Below are positions 11,597 to 22,492 of a stretch of DNA of 64,000 bases, piece after piece. Below the pieces are notes generated by a model, which saw only the letters and a list, made by a program, of their open reading frames with translations, was not told the DNA's origin and made no database searches. This DNA is from Eutypella sp. D-1 (lineage: Eukaryota > Ascomycota > Sordariomycetes > Xylariales > Diatrypaceae). Each line of letters starts with the position of its first letter. Within the stretch, counting starts at the first letter, position 1. Position numbers and translations under genes: made by a program. The stretch spans positions 806,001 through 870,000 of the forward strand of contig JAJTTP010000013.1 in the NCBI GenBank assembly GCA_023313575.1. Direction: 5' to 3'.

Positions 11597-14264
11597 TATT
11601 TTTAAATTTAAAAGTTTTAATTTTTTAATTTACCCTTTTTATATAATAAATATTTTATATTTATAAACAATAATTTATAAATTATTAAAATTTTTAATCG
11701 ATCCGTTTTTTAATATTTTTTATAACCGTATTTTAATTTTTATTTTATTAAATACTTTGTTTTTTAAAATTAAAAAATTTATAATATTAATATTAAAAAT
11801 ATTATTTATTTAAAATCCCATAATCCCGAATAATTTTAAATCCGATATTAATAAATAAAGGCTAAATATTATAAATAAGTTTTAAATTAATAAATGCTAA
11901 ATTCCGTAAAGTTATATAATAATTTAACGATATATAATAACGTTTTTTTAAGGTATTTATTTTTTAATTTAATAAATACTTATATAAAAATAATCGGTTA
12001 TATCGGCGTTTTAAACTGGGTATAAGCTATAATAATGTTTTATATTATAATTTTTATTCTTTTAAACCGTAAAGTAAAAGTTATTATTAAAATAAAACGT
12101 TAATTGGTTTATTAAATAATAAGTACATAAATTATAATAAAATTTTATCGGGGTTTCCGTATTTTTAAATAATTAATTATAATTTTTTATATAATAATAA
12201 AATATTTTTACTTTTTATTTTATAAACTATTTTTAATTTAAAAATTATTATATTTTAATAATTAATAACGTCGTATATTTCGGGTTATAATATGCTTTTT
12301 TTTAAATAAAGCGTTTAATTTTTTAAAGTTAAAAGCTTTAAATAACTTTTTAAACGTTACGATCTTTTTATTTACTTTAAGCTTAAAAGTTAATGTTTTA
12401 TTATTTTTTTTTAAAATATTAACGTATTAAAAGTTTATACGTATTTTTTCGATTTTTTTATTAAAAATATTTATTAGTTTTTTTTTAATTAAATATAAGG
12501 ATTAACGTATAAGCTCCGAAAAATTATTATATTTTCCGTTACTTTTAAATCCACCGTTATATTTTTATTAATAACCGCGATAACTTTAAAAAGGTTTTTT
12601 TATCTTTTTTTTTCTTTATATATAAATATTTTATTATTTAAAAAAAAAGATCTTAAAAGTATTTTTTATATATTCGGGTTATTCCTAATATTTAACGCGT
12701 TTTAAATCGATTTTTATACCTTAATTTTTTTAACCTTTATTATAGCCTTTTATATTACTTAAGCTTTTTAAATTTATATAAAAATAAAAAGCAAATTTAT
12801 ATTAATTTAAAAATAAGCTTTAAAAATTAATAAAGTAAAAATAAAACCGTTAAAATTAATTATATCGTTAATTATTTTTATTATTATTTATAAACGTAAT
12901 AATTTTAATTTAATATTTTTAAAATTTTCCGAAATAAATTTATATGCTTTTCGGATAAAACCATAATACCTTTTTATTTTACCGATAAATTAATATACTT
13001 TTATTAATATTTAATAATAAATAATTCTGATAAAACGTGTTTTATTACGGAATTTAATATTATCGAAATTTATATTAACGTTATAAATAATAATATCCGG
13101 GGGTTTTAAATACGTATCGATTTAGCAGTTTTTAAATATATTTTATATTTGTTTAATTAATATATTCCTTATAAAACGTACTACTTAAAATCTTATAATT
13201 ATATCGATAATATAAAAAATATGTTTTTTATTTCAATATATTATATTAATAATTACCTTAAAATTAAAATTTATTTTTAAATTGTTTAAGTTAAATTTAA
13301 ACTTTTAAAATGCTTTATTTTTAATCTGGTAATAATAGTAAAATTTATTAATTTTTTTAAAAATGTCGATTTTAATATCGTATTTTACCTTATTTAAAAA
13401 GTTATATAATTTGCTAATAAATAAGTATCCGAAAAGTATATAAATTTTACGTAATTTTATTTCCGTAAAATAAATAATATTATTAAATTTAAACCATAAG
13501 TGCATTTATTTTTAAATAACGTTAACCGTTACGCCGTTTTTATTAATTAGTTAATTCGTAATATTATTAAAATATATACCGAATCGATTTATGTTTTTAA
13601 TTAATATTAAAAATAAGGTATTTATTTTTATTATATAAAAATTAATTTAGCTTAAAAAAGTATTAATAAAAATTATATTAAATAATTTAATACGGGGTTT
13701 ATTTTTAAAACGGATATTAGTTTTTTTTATATAATTTTTATCCATTTTGATTCGTTAATTAAGGTATTTTTTTATTAAAATAAAATATTATTCTTTTTTT
13801 ATAATGGATATTTTAATAATATTTATATTTAGCATAATTCTTTAAAACACGTTTTTAATATATTTATTTAAAATAAATATAATATCGGGTATATTTTGTA
13901 TCGTAAATAAAAAAAAGTTAATTCGGTGTTAAAAAGATTAATTAAATAAATAAGCAGTTATAAGATATTAATTATTATTTAAGTGGTTAAAATATTTCAC
14001 GGTAATCTTTTTTTTAAATTCCGAAACGGGCTTATTTTTTTTATATTTAATAAAGAAAACGGTATAACTATTATATCGGGATATTTCTTTAGCTTTTTAT
14101 TATGTCTTTACTTTTTTACGTTCCCGTTTTAAATATTTAATAAATTAATATCCTTTTTTTTTATATATTTAACATTTACGTTTTTATTACTTATCGGGCT
14201 TTTATTTTTAATAATATTTTTTATTTTTATCGTTTCGGTAATATTTATAATTAATATAAAAAAC

Positions 14265-14303
<39 letters not shown>

Positions 14304-14552
14304 ATATTAATTAGCTTTTTTTATAACTTTATAAATATTAATTAAGGCGCGGAGTTTATTTATTAAGTTTTTAAAGTAAGTAACAGGTTCGAAAAAAATA
14401 TATTAAAATTAAAAAATATATAGTAAATTCGGTATATAACGGCGATTAATTATTATTTTTTTCGGAAATCGGGCTTTAATGCTTTTTAATATAATAAAAA
14501 CTTATTAACTAAAATTTAAAGCATTTTTAAATTACTTTTACCGGCGTTTTTA

Positions 14553-14967
14553 TGTTATGGCCTGATTAGGCCAAGTGGGGGCTGGTAACCCTATTCGTTG
14601 GCGGTATTACCGGAAGAATAAAGACGTAAGCCAGCCACACTTAATAAGCCATAAAAAAAGCTATACATGGATCCGTTATAATTTATGGATCTAAAGGTAT
14701 TAATTAAATCCGTTACAATCTAAGGATTTAATATAATTACATATTTTAATATTAGGAATAAAGGATATAAATAATATATAGTTACGTTTATTACCTTTTT
14801 TTTAAATAGTTTTTAAGCTTATTAGTTTATAATATAATTTGGTTACTTAAAGCACCCTTTTTTTTGCTATTACTAAACGTGATTACTTATTGCTTAAAAC
14901 CCCCAGCACTCCTGTTAACATAAACCCTTTGACTGGACTAATAGTTAGGAATAAACCAGCCGTCACA
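14553..14967 (-). repeat. Solo LTR of the second family, opposite orientation, nested in copy B
   Basis: This 415-bp insert reads TGTTATGGCCTGATTAGG at its left end and ends GCCGTCACA. It is flanked by a perfect 5-bp duplication TTTTA (14548-14552 and 14968-14972). Its complement begins TGTGACGGCTGG and matches the insert at 11102. It keeps many G/C bases (for example around 14560-14640 and 14900-14960), so it has suffered far less RIP than the copia DNA around it and may be younger. Confidence 0.83.
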
Positions 14968-16996
14968 TTTTAGCTTTAATATTAAAAACAGTTATAAATA
15001 TTTAATTATAATAATATTATATTTTATTTTATTCGGTATTAAAATAACGTTTTATAATAAAGTATATATCGGTAAATATTAAATAATAAAAAACGTTATA
15101 AAAAAAGTATAATATTATACGTTTTAATAAAATAATTAAAAATACGGCGTAAAATTACGTTTATTAAATACTGTTAATATAATATATATTAAAAAAAAAA
15201 GCGGAATTTATTTTTTAAAATATCGTAAATATTTTTTATATAATTATATTCTTTATTTTAAACCTTTTTAAATTATTTTATAATAATCGATAAATATAAT
15301 TTATTTAAAATATTAATTAATAAAATAACATAATAAATTTATTTTTATTAATTATTAATAAATATAAAGGTCCGGTTTAATAATAAATTAAATCCCGGGG
15401 TAAGTTTAAATACCGTTTAAAAAATGGAATTATAACTTTTTAAAATTTTTACGGGCCCCGGTCTTTTATTTAAAGTAATTAACAGGGGAAAAAAAGGTAA
15501 TATTAAAAATTAATATTTTTTAAACTGTTTAAATTTTATAATATACAGGTTAATTTAAATCTTTTAAAAAGAAACGGTCCGGTTATCCTTTTTTATTATT
15601 AAATATAATTATTTAAAAAGTTATTAATTATTTCCCGTAAGTTAAAATAAATAACCCGGTATACCCGGGTAAAACGGATAAATTAAATAGCCGTAAAAAT
15701 ATCCCGAAAAGTAAAAATATTAATACGGATATTTTAAGTTAATATTCCCGGGAAAAGGTTATATAAATTAAATAAAAAAAGGAAAAAACAAATTACGTTA
15801 TTTACGCGGGAAAAAGTTATTATATAAACGGAATAAGTTAAAATTAGGTTTATTTTAAAAAAAAAGGGTTATTAAATATTATTAAAATATTTAATATTTT
15901 ATAAAATTTTAAACGTTCCGGGTTAAAACTTAAATCGGTACGCGGTTAATCCGGGGTAAAAATATATTAAAAAAAAGGTTAATTAAAAATATATTTTAAA
16001 AGTTAACGTAAAAAATTAAGTAATAAAATAAATAGGGTTATTATTTTATATAATATAATTTATACCGTTAAAGTTTTTAATTAATTATTTTAAAACGGTT
16101 TATATTAAAATTTACCGGACGGTTTTATAAATATCCCGAACGGAATAATAAAATATATAAATAATTTATAAAACTATAAATAAATTAGTCCGTATTTTAT
16201 ATTATAAACCGATATTTTTTATATTAATATATAAAACTATTTATTTATAATTATTTCGAATTTAATAAATTCTTATTCCGGGAGTTATTATTAAATAATA
16301 AAATTAATTAATTTAGTTATAAAATTTATATTATTTTTTTTAACGTATACGTTTTATTATATTAATGCCGTTTTTAAAATAAACCGGAGTTATTTAAATA
16401 TAATTTCGAAATTTATTTTTATAAATCCCCGAAAATGGTTTTAATATTTATTAAACGTTTTTTTTATTATTTAATTAATATCGGGGCGGTTATCGGTTAT
16501 TTTAAAATTATTAAAAGCAAATAATACCTATATAACCTTTTATTTAAAAATAGCTTATTAAAGGTTAATTTTTATTTATTTTATAACCGTAAGGTTAAAC
16601 GTTTAAATTAATAATATTATACGTTTTAAAATAAAGTTAAAAAATTAAGTAAAAACATTTATATTTTCCCGTTAAACGGTTTTTTTAATTTATAACCTTA
16701 TTTATTAATTCTTTCCTCCGTAAGGTCGCTTTTTAATAACTTTAAACGATAATCCGGCGTATTATTAATTATCCGATATAATAAATGGTTTTAAGGATAA
16801 TAACGATAATAATATTTATAATAATAATAAAAAAAGGTTATTATTTATTATAAGAATAAACGGGGGAAAATAATATTAATGTTAATGTTATAAATTTATT
16901 AATAATATTAACGCGAAAAGATTTTTAAATTATTATAATAATAATTTTTTTAACGTTATTAATTTATATTATTAACTATTTAATAATATTAATTAA

Positions 16997-17203
16997 TATT
17001 AATAAATACGTACGTAAAGGAAAAAAATAATAAATAATAATAATAAAAAATGGTAAAATTAATGTTATATTCTGGTTTAAAATTTATTTATTTATTTAAA
17101 AGGGATACGGGCAAAGCCCGTATCTTTATATAAACGGGAGATAGGTACATATGTACTGCCTACTGGTATGTGGGTCCATACCAGTGACCACTAACAACCA
17201 ACA
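16997..17203 (-). repeat. 5' LTR of copia copy B
   Basis: It starts TATTAATAAATACG (mutated TGTTGGTAGGTACG) and ends CTAACAACCAACA. The inner 100 bp is RIP-mutated and the outer 100 bp intact, the mirror image of the other LTR of this element. The hairpin is at 17103-17125 and the TATA box at 17126-17132. It is followed by CTGAT. Confidence 0.9.
17103..17132 (-). promoter_or_regulatory. LTR TATA box plus hairpin, copy B 5' LTR
   Basis: TATATAA on the minus strand at 17132-17126, then the inverted repeat 17125-17103. Nine bp of each arm are preserved, with one C-to-T change at the outermost pair. This would be the promoter copy that drove the element. Confidence 0.6.
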
Positions 17204-17868
17204 CTGATTCTGAAGACGCAAGTGAGAACGGAACACACACAGGCGCTGTTGTAGTTAGTATGCATTTTCAACGTGAAGTATGTTTCTACTGGTTTCAATT
17301 TCGAAGTGGTCGGGGTTAGACGAGTATTGTATTAGACATACAGTATGCCTGTCAGAAAGATGGCTGTTAAAATAATCTTCTTTCTCAGTGGGAGACAGAG
17401 TGAGATTATTTGTGTCAGTGGAATGAAGAGGATGACAAAGTCCGATATAATGCCAAATATGCCACGGGCAACAGAGACACTGAGTCCAAATGGTCCATAT
17501 TTTACCTGGGCTTGTTGCCATCCTCCGCCGCCAGGCCTTGGGATACCAACCACAAGTTCGGCAACTATGGTTGCTAAATAAAAGGATACAACAACACCGA
17601 TACAGGTGTAAATTGAGAAGGACACTTTTCGAACTGGGTTAAATATGCGGAGATAGAGCACTAAGAGGGATACTCTAACTAGCATTGTACTGACTGCACC
17701 GATGATTACGCAGGTGAAATTAATCTGAACATGTATTAGCGACGACCTGAATAGCAATAGCGTATCGTACCTTCAAGTAGGAGTCTGTTAGGAGGCTTAG
17801 TGGGATATCCCAAAGGTGCCTCCCATTTGGCCGATCAAGCACTGAATATATAAGCCAAGGTCCAAAGT

Positions 17869-18840
17869 CTGCATTTATATATCATTCTAAGCTGGGAGAT
17901 GGGAGTCATACATGATATACAAATACCGCAATTGGCAGTGATGCTTCCCTAATAAGAAAGTTAGACAACTGAATAGGCGGCAGATGACCAGGTGAACCAA
18001 CTGCGGCTGCAATATAGAGCACTGGAAAGTGAAGTTTAGTATATCGGTGCCAACTGTGTTACATAAATTTACCCATCTATATATCCGGAAGCACATAATT
18101 AGTGGAACTCTTAGATTTATGCCTACTTATGTAGCATAGTTAAGGTTTAGCCGGTATTTGTTTCTTATATCCAGAAAGAAGACGTCAAGTATGCAAACTG
18201 CATAGCATCAGTAGAGCAGGCCGGCCATGTTTGACCGTGCTGAATAGCCAACCTGCATGCCAACCTGCATGCCAGGCTGCATATCGTGTTGGTCCGTAAT
18301 TGATTGCTGACCGGGATGTTACACTACCTCTGCATACGCTCCCTGTCTCAGCGTTACAATAAGGGGCTGTTGCTACCCCATAATTAATTATAGACCAGTC
18401 AGAGCATGCAAATAGGGTATCCGGACGAACCAGACCTACAAAAATGCTAAGAAATTCATATGATGTCTCATTTCATTGCGCAGCTTGTCCCCTGTCGCTT
18501 TATTTTATACATGGGGTCCGCCGTGCAACTTCAACTAGTCCACTGCATCTTTGCCGGTTATCAATAAGGCTGGGTGATTTTGCACTACCCCGAAGCCTAG
18601 AATGACGAATGATACCCTTCCTTAGTGCGTTTAACACAAACCCTGCTCCTGCTTCCTCTCAATACTGAATTCCCTATCTATTATTCAGACGTCTTGTCTT
18701 TTCCGCTTCAATATCAATTACTTATCGATACTGTCCACGAGAACAGTTTCATCCTCTTATCTAGTATTCTTGATAAGATATATTTTCTATTTACCTAGGA
18801 GGCAGAGACTATATAGGCCTCTACGGCACGATATAGAAAA
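17869..18840. other. Gap between split rhodopsin-like gene and P450
   Basis: About 1 kb. The right part is the P450 promoter, with a TATA-like CTATATAGG at about 18809-18817. The left part may hold unresolved first exons of the rhodopsin-like gene; the minus frame 17887-18096 is not convincing. A 12-bp tandem repeat lies at 18247. Confidence 0.5.
18247..18282. repeat. 12-bp tandem repeat, three units
   Basis: GCCAACCTGCAT occurs twice, followed by GCCAGGCTGCAT, about 560 bp upstream of the P450 start. Confidence 0.8.
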
Positions 18841-20682
18841 ATGTTCAAGATTCTCTTCTCCGCTGCCGCCGCGCTACTGGCATCGTACCTTTACACAAGA
18901 CTGAGATATATTCGGATCTCTCAATATGCCCATATCCCGCAGTTCGAAAACCACCTCCTTTGGGGGCATCTCAAGCTCTTTGGCCAATTCATGCATCGTG
19001 GCACACACGATCGGCACCCAGGTATGGCATGCGATAATTATACTTCCATCGCGACACGAAGGGCATCATGTTCACTACAGTTCTAACAACTAAAAAGACA
19101 GAATTTTTGAGGAAATGTGGTTAGCAATGGGTCGTCCATCGATCATGCTTGTAGACCTTCGGCCTATCAACCCTCCCATGGTTCTTATTCCCAGTCATGA
19201 AATTGCCGAGCAGATATCCAAGACCTCAAAGCTTTTCCCCCTAAGCACCCCTAAATCCCCAACCTGGACGCATATGATCCCTATCATAGGGCAAACATCG
19301 ATTTTAGGCAAAGAGGTCAGTGCACGGACCCTACTGCCAATATCTACATACCACTAACTCCCACTCACAGGGTGCCGACTGGAAGGACCTCCGCAGGAGG
19401 TATAATCCAGGCTTCGCGACTCAACATCTGTGGAGCTTATTACCCTTGATTGTTGAGAAGATGAATCCGTTCTTGGACCACCTGGATCGATTTTCTGCAT
19501 CGGGAGAAGATTTCTCCCTCGAGACCCTAATCTCTAACTTGACTTTTGATGTTATCGGAGCCGCAGTTATGGAGGTCGATCTTAATGCCCAACAAATGGA
19601 CCGCTCAAAGCAAGGCGAAGTGATTAGACTGTTTGGGGAGCTTGTTCAGACATACAATGATGACAAGAATAATCTCCCGTGGTGGATTGTCCCATTTACC
19701 ACACTGAAGCGCAACCAATTAGCTCGACGTATCGACGTGCTGATAAAAGCTATTATAAAAAAGAAGTATACCGAGCTGAAAGAAGAGGCGGAGGGAAATA
19801 GGTCCCGCAGTATTGTCGCGCTCAGCTTCCGGGATACCGAGGCTCTGACACCACAGCTACTGTCAGAGACATCTGACCAAGTGCGCAGTTTCCTATTTGC
19901 AGGCCACGACACAAACACCAGCGCCCTGCAGTGGGTGTTCTACGAGTTGAGTCGCACTCCTCACGCACTCAAAGCGGTGCGCGATGAGCTCCATGAAATA
20001 TTGGGACCCGAGACAGATCCCAAGATGATATGTACTGTTCTCGCACAAAATGGAGAGCATCTTCTCCCACGCATGCATTACATCAATGCCGTGATGAAAG
20101 AGACGCTCCGTCTGCACCCGCCTGCCAGCACCGTCCGCATGACGGAGCCAGGAACAGGTTTCAAAATCCGCGAATCCAACGGCCAAGAATATTGTCTTGA
20201 CGGGCTCATAATGTACTCATGTCAGAGTATAATCCATCGGGACCCAGCCGTGTATGGGGAGACGGCGGACGACTGGATTCCCGAGCGATGGTTGGGTGAG
20301 GCCGCTAAGAACATACCGTCAAGTGCGTGGCGACCTTTTGAGAGGGGGCCAAGGAACTGTATCGGACTGGAACTTGCGAACTTGGAATCGCGCGTTATCG
20401 TCGCTATCGTGGCACGAAAGTACGACTTCTTCAAAACAGGATTAGGTGAATGCGCCACAGATGGTCAAGGTCTTCCTATCCTGAATGGGAAGGGACAGTA
20501 TAGCGTGAAGTCAGAATTATACAATGTGAGTCCAGTTTGCACTCCTCGCCTGCGTTACGGAGCTTTTGTAAAGAACCTTTTACTGACACTTTGTGACTTC
20601 CGGTTATGGCTAGACTCGGAGAATGACATCGAAGCCGGTGGATGGAACAAGAATGAAGGTTAAATTAGCGGTTAAGGCCTAG
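18841..20682 (+). CDS. Cytochrome P450 monooxygenase
   Basis: Four exons, join(18841..19021, 19098..19315, 19371..20525, 20614..20682), give 540 residues. The introns are 76, 55 and 88 bp, all GT-AG. The N terminus is a membrane anchor (LFSAAAALLASYLYTRL). The I-helix motif AGHDT is at 310-314, the K-helix E377-T-L-R380, and the haem-binding FERGPRNCIG has Cys at 463. The final intron is needed: reading through it loses the usual P450 end, while splicing gives TRRMTSKPVDGTRMKVKLA. The first junction gives DRHPDRIFEEM, a normal P450 sequence. It resembles the StcB/AflV-type P450s of fungal secondary metabolism. It is an ER-bound haem oxygenase needing a P450 reductase; the substrate is unknown. 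It is intact. The divergent dehydrogenase gene ends about 0.8 kb downstream. Confidence 0.9.
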
Positions 20683-21513
20683 ACGTTGGTATCCATAGAA
20701 TCATACAGTGGAGGCCGGAATGCCATGGTGTATGTAATAATGATGATACGGATATAGGTTGAAGGAAGTCGAAAACAACTAGCCGGAGATATTTGTGCGT
20801 AGCCTACCAATGAAATGATTCACGTAGTATGTTTTGAATAACATGCAATCTCGTCGCAGTATACGCGATACAGAGGTATCTCATGACACGAAAAGAATCA
20901 GTATTCTTAAGTCCTGTGTTAAGTACTAGTCCATTAGGATTGGGTCGCCGAAACCCCTATTTACCCCTATTAACTCGGGAAAATGACCCCACTCTGGATC
21001 CACAACCGAAAGGAATGCACAACTACCCTTCCCCTTGTCCAAATGACCTAGAAACGGTTATTTATATATGAAGCATAGCAGCCCGAAACAATCTCGTATG
21101 CGATGAAAGGGCTGTGATTGGATACATCGCTCAGACGATAGTCGATACAGGATGAACATCATAGTCTGACCAAGTTGTGATCTCGGAAAAGGTATGCTTT
21201 GGATGAGGCGCTTCTATTCATGTATTATCCGGTCCTGTTAAGGAATGCGGTTGCAGATATCCATAATAGCTTATTGTGGTGCGTCCCACGACCGGTACAG
21301 ATACAAGGAGACTACATACGAGCTTAAGCCTTCAGGGGTGATTGTTGGGAAGCCCCATAGAGGGCGGAGGGTAATGAAATAATGCTATCCGGACAGTCCG
21401 ATAAGGGCCTAATTATGTAAAGAAGAGCCGCCTCATGTGATTAGGTAGAGAACTATATAATTCGGAAAGAGGACGATATAGGCCATTTTAATCCACTCAC
21501 CCACCGCGATGCT
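20683..21513. other. Intergenic between convergent P450 and SDR genes
   Basis: About 0.8 kb holding the two 3' flanks. A 62-codon frame at 20883 has no resemblance to anything. Nothing else was seen. Confidence 0.6.
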
Positions 21514-22492
21514 CTATTCTTTCTCTACACGTAATGGCCCATTGATCGAATGTTCCAGGCCGCTTGGAGCACCATGCATCCTTATGAACCATGGTTCATA
21601 GGGTGTGACAGTCCTTCTAACCACGCCCCCGCTCTTATAGTCGGGTTCGTCATGAAAGTAATGCTGGTCATGGGCAGCTTCTACCGCTTGCCCCGTTCTC
21701 TCATTATACCTATCGTTCAAGAAGAGGTCATAAGCGTTCAACAAGCATTCCTTCGTCGTGAGATGCTCGTCAATATATGCTGCGCGGGAGTCTGACATGG
21801 CACCAGACACGTACCCATTCGGTAACACGGTATTGATGGTAATGTTCTCGTGCAGCATGGGCGCCATCGACCAGACCCAGTGCAGGGATGCTGCTTTCGC
21901 TGACGCGCCCTCGGGAAAGACTGGAAATGAGTACAATCCTATCACACTACCAGTGACAATAATATTCCCACCTTTTAGGATGGATGGAGGGTTATGTCTC
22001 ATGTAATGAACTGCCAGCTCAGTGCCATATATCACGCCTTTGAAGAGGACGTCTGTGCAACTGAGGTCTGGCTTGGGAGGGACATCATGGATATGTTTGG
22101 CCGCCGTCTTGTGTGCGAGGTTATATCGAGATCCCACGTCCACGATGCCAGCATTTGCAATGAAAACGTCTAGATGCTGCCACCTGTCCCATGATTCGCG
22201 GAAGAGTTTGACCTGGTCTTCATACGACGCCACGTCGCCTTGGACGAAAAGAACTGTCTTGCCCGTGGGGTCCAGATTGGAGGCAACGGCTTGCCCCTTG
22301 TCTGCATGACGACCTGAGATTGTTATACGATAGCCTCGACTATGCAAATGCTCTGCCAGATCAAGGCCGATACCGTTCTAGTATAGGTCAGAAAATAAAT
22401 CGCATGAATTTAAAATGGGGCTAGCAAAAACGAACCGTTCCTCCAGTAATGATCACTACTTTCCCGTGTTCTTGTGCAGCTGATAAATTCAT
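21514..22492 (-). CDS. Short-chain dehydrogenase/reductase, catalytic Tyr apparently missing
   Basis: Two exons, complement(22492..22436, 22377..21514), with a 58-bp intron (GTTCGT...CTAG, phase 0), give 306 residues. The junction rebuilds the cofactor motif TGGTNGIG (residues 16-23), which neither exon has alone. IANAG follows, and IIVTGSVIG carries the Ser of the SDR active site. Where the family has Y-x-x-x-K this protein reads FPEGASAKAAS: Lys is present, but the residue four before it is Gly, not Tyr. Overall it is nearest to NAD(P)-dependent 15-hydroxyprostaglandin-dehydrogenase-like SDRs of fungi. The donor GTTCGT is weak but no better one restores the motif. It converges with the P450 gene. 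It could be an inactive or neofunctionalised member. Confidence 0.8.

Larger units (their letters stand above)
10100..17203 (-). mobile_element. Complete Ty1/copia LTR retrotransposon copy B, RIP-degraded
   Basis: This 7,104-bp element is bounded by 207-bp direct LTRs (10100-10306 and 16997-17203) that begin and end TGTTGG/CCAACA, and by a perfect 5-bp target duplication CTGAT at 10095-10099 and 17204-17208. Read on the minus strand it has RNase H remnants near 10.9 kb, RT remnants around 11.6-12.4 kb and integrase remnants around 12.9-13.5 kb. The longest surviving frame (13305-13505) lies just ahead of the integrase core. The order gag-(PR)-INT-RT-RH is copia-type. The internal part is nearly all A/T from RIP, and the primer-binding region next to 16996 is unreadable. 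A purine-rich tract borders the 3' LTR (complement of about 10307-10330). Two solo LTRs of another family are nested inside. The element is dead, and it interrupts the rhodopsin-like gene. Confidence 0.93.
9825..17868 (-). pseudogene. Fungal rhodopsin-domain (PTH11-like) membrane protein gene split by copia copy B
   Basis: Exons on the minus strand are 17868..17771 (DFGPWLIYSVLDRPNGRHLW, ending SYLK), 17724..17342 (transmembrane stretches; YLRIF, GIPRPGGGGW, FGIISDFVILFIP), then a split exon 17245..17204 plus 10094..10041, and 9945..9825 (IELTVGHICCSLPI). Introns are GT-AG of 46, 96 and 95 bp. The copia insertion lies within the split exon: ACVCSVLTCVFRI on the right continues as RLLHDLDYTWGM on the left once one CTGAT copy is discounted, in frame and in family order. 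A stop (TGA) shortly upstream means the first exon or exons are not resolved; they may reach about 18.1 kb. The family has seven helices and includes fungal surface receptors. The gene is broken by the insertion, but I see no other lesion in the parts recovered. Confidence 0.8.
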
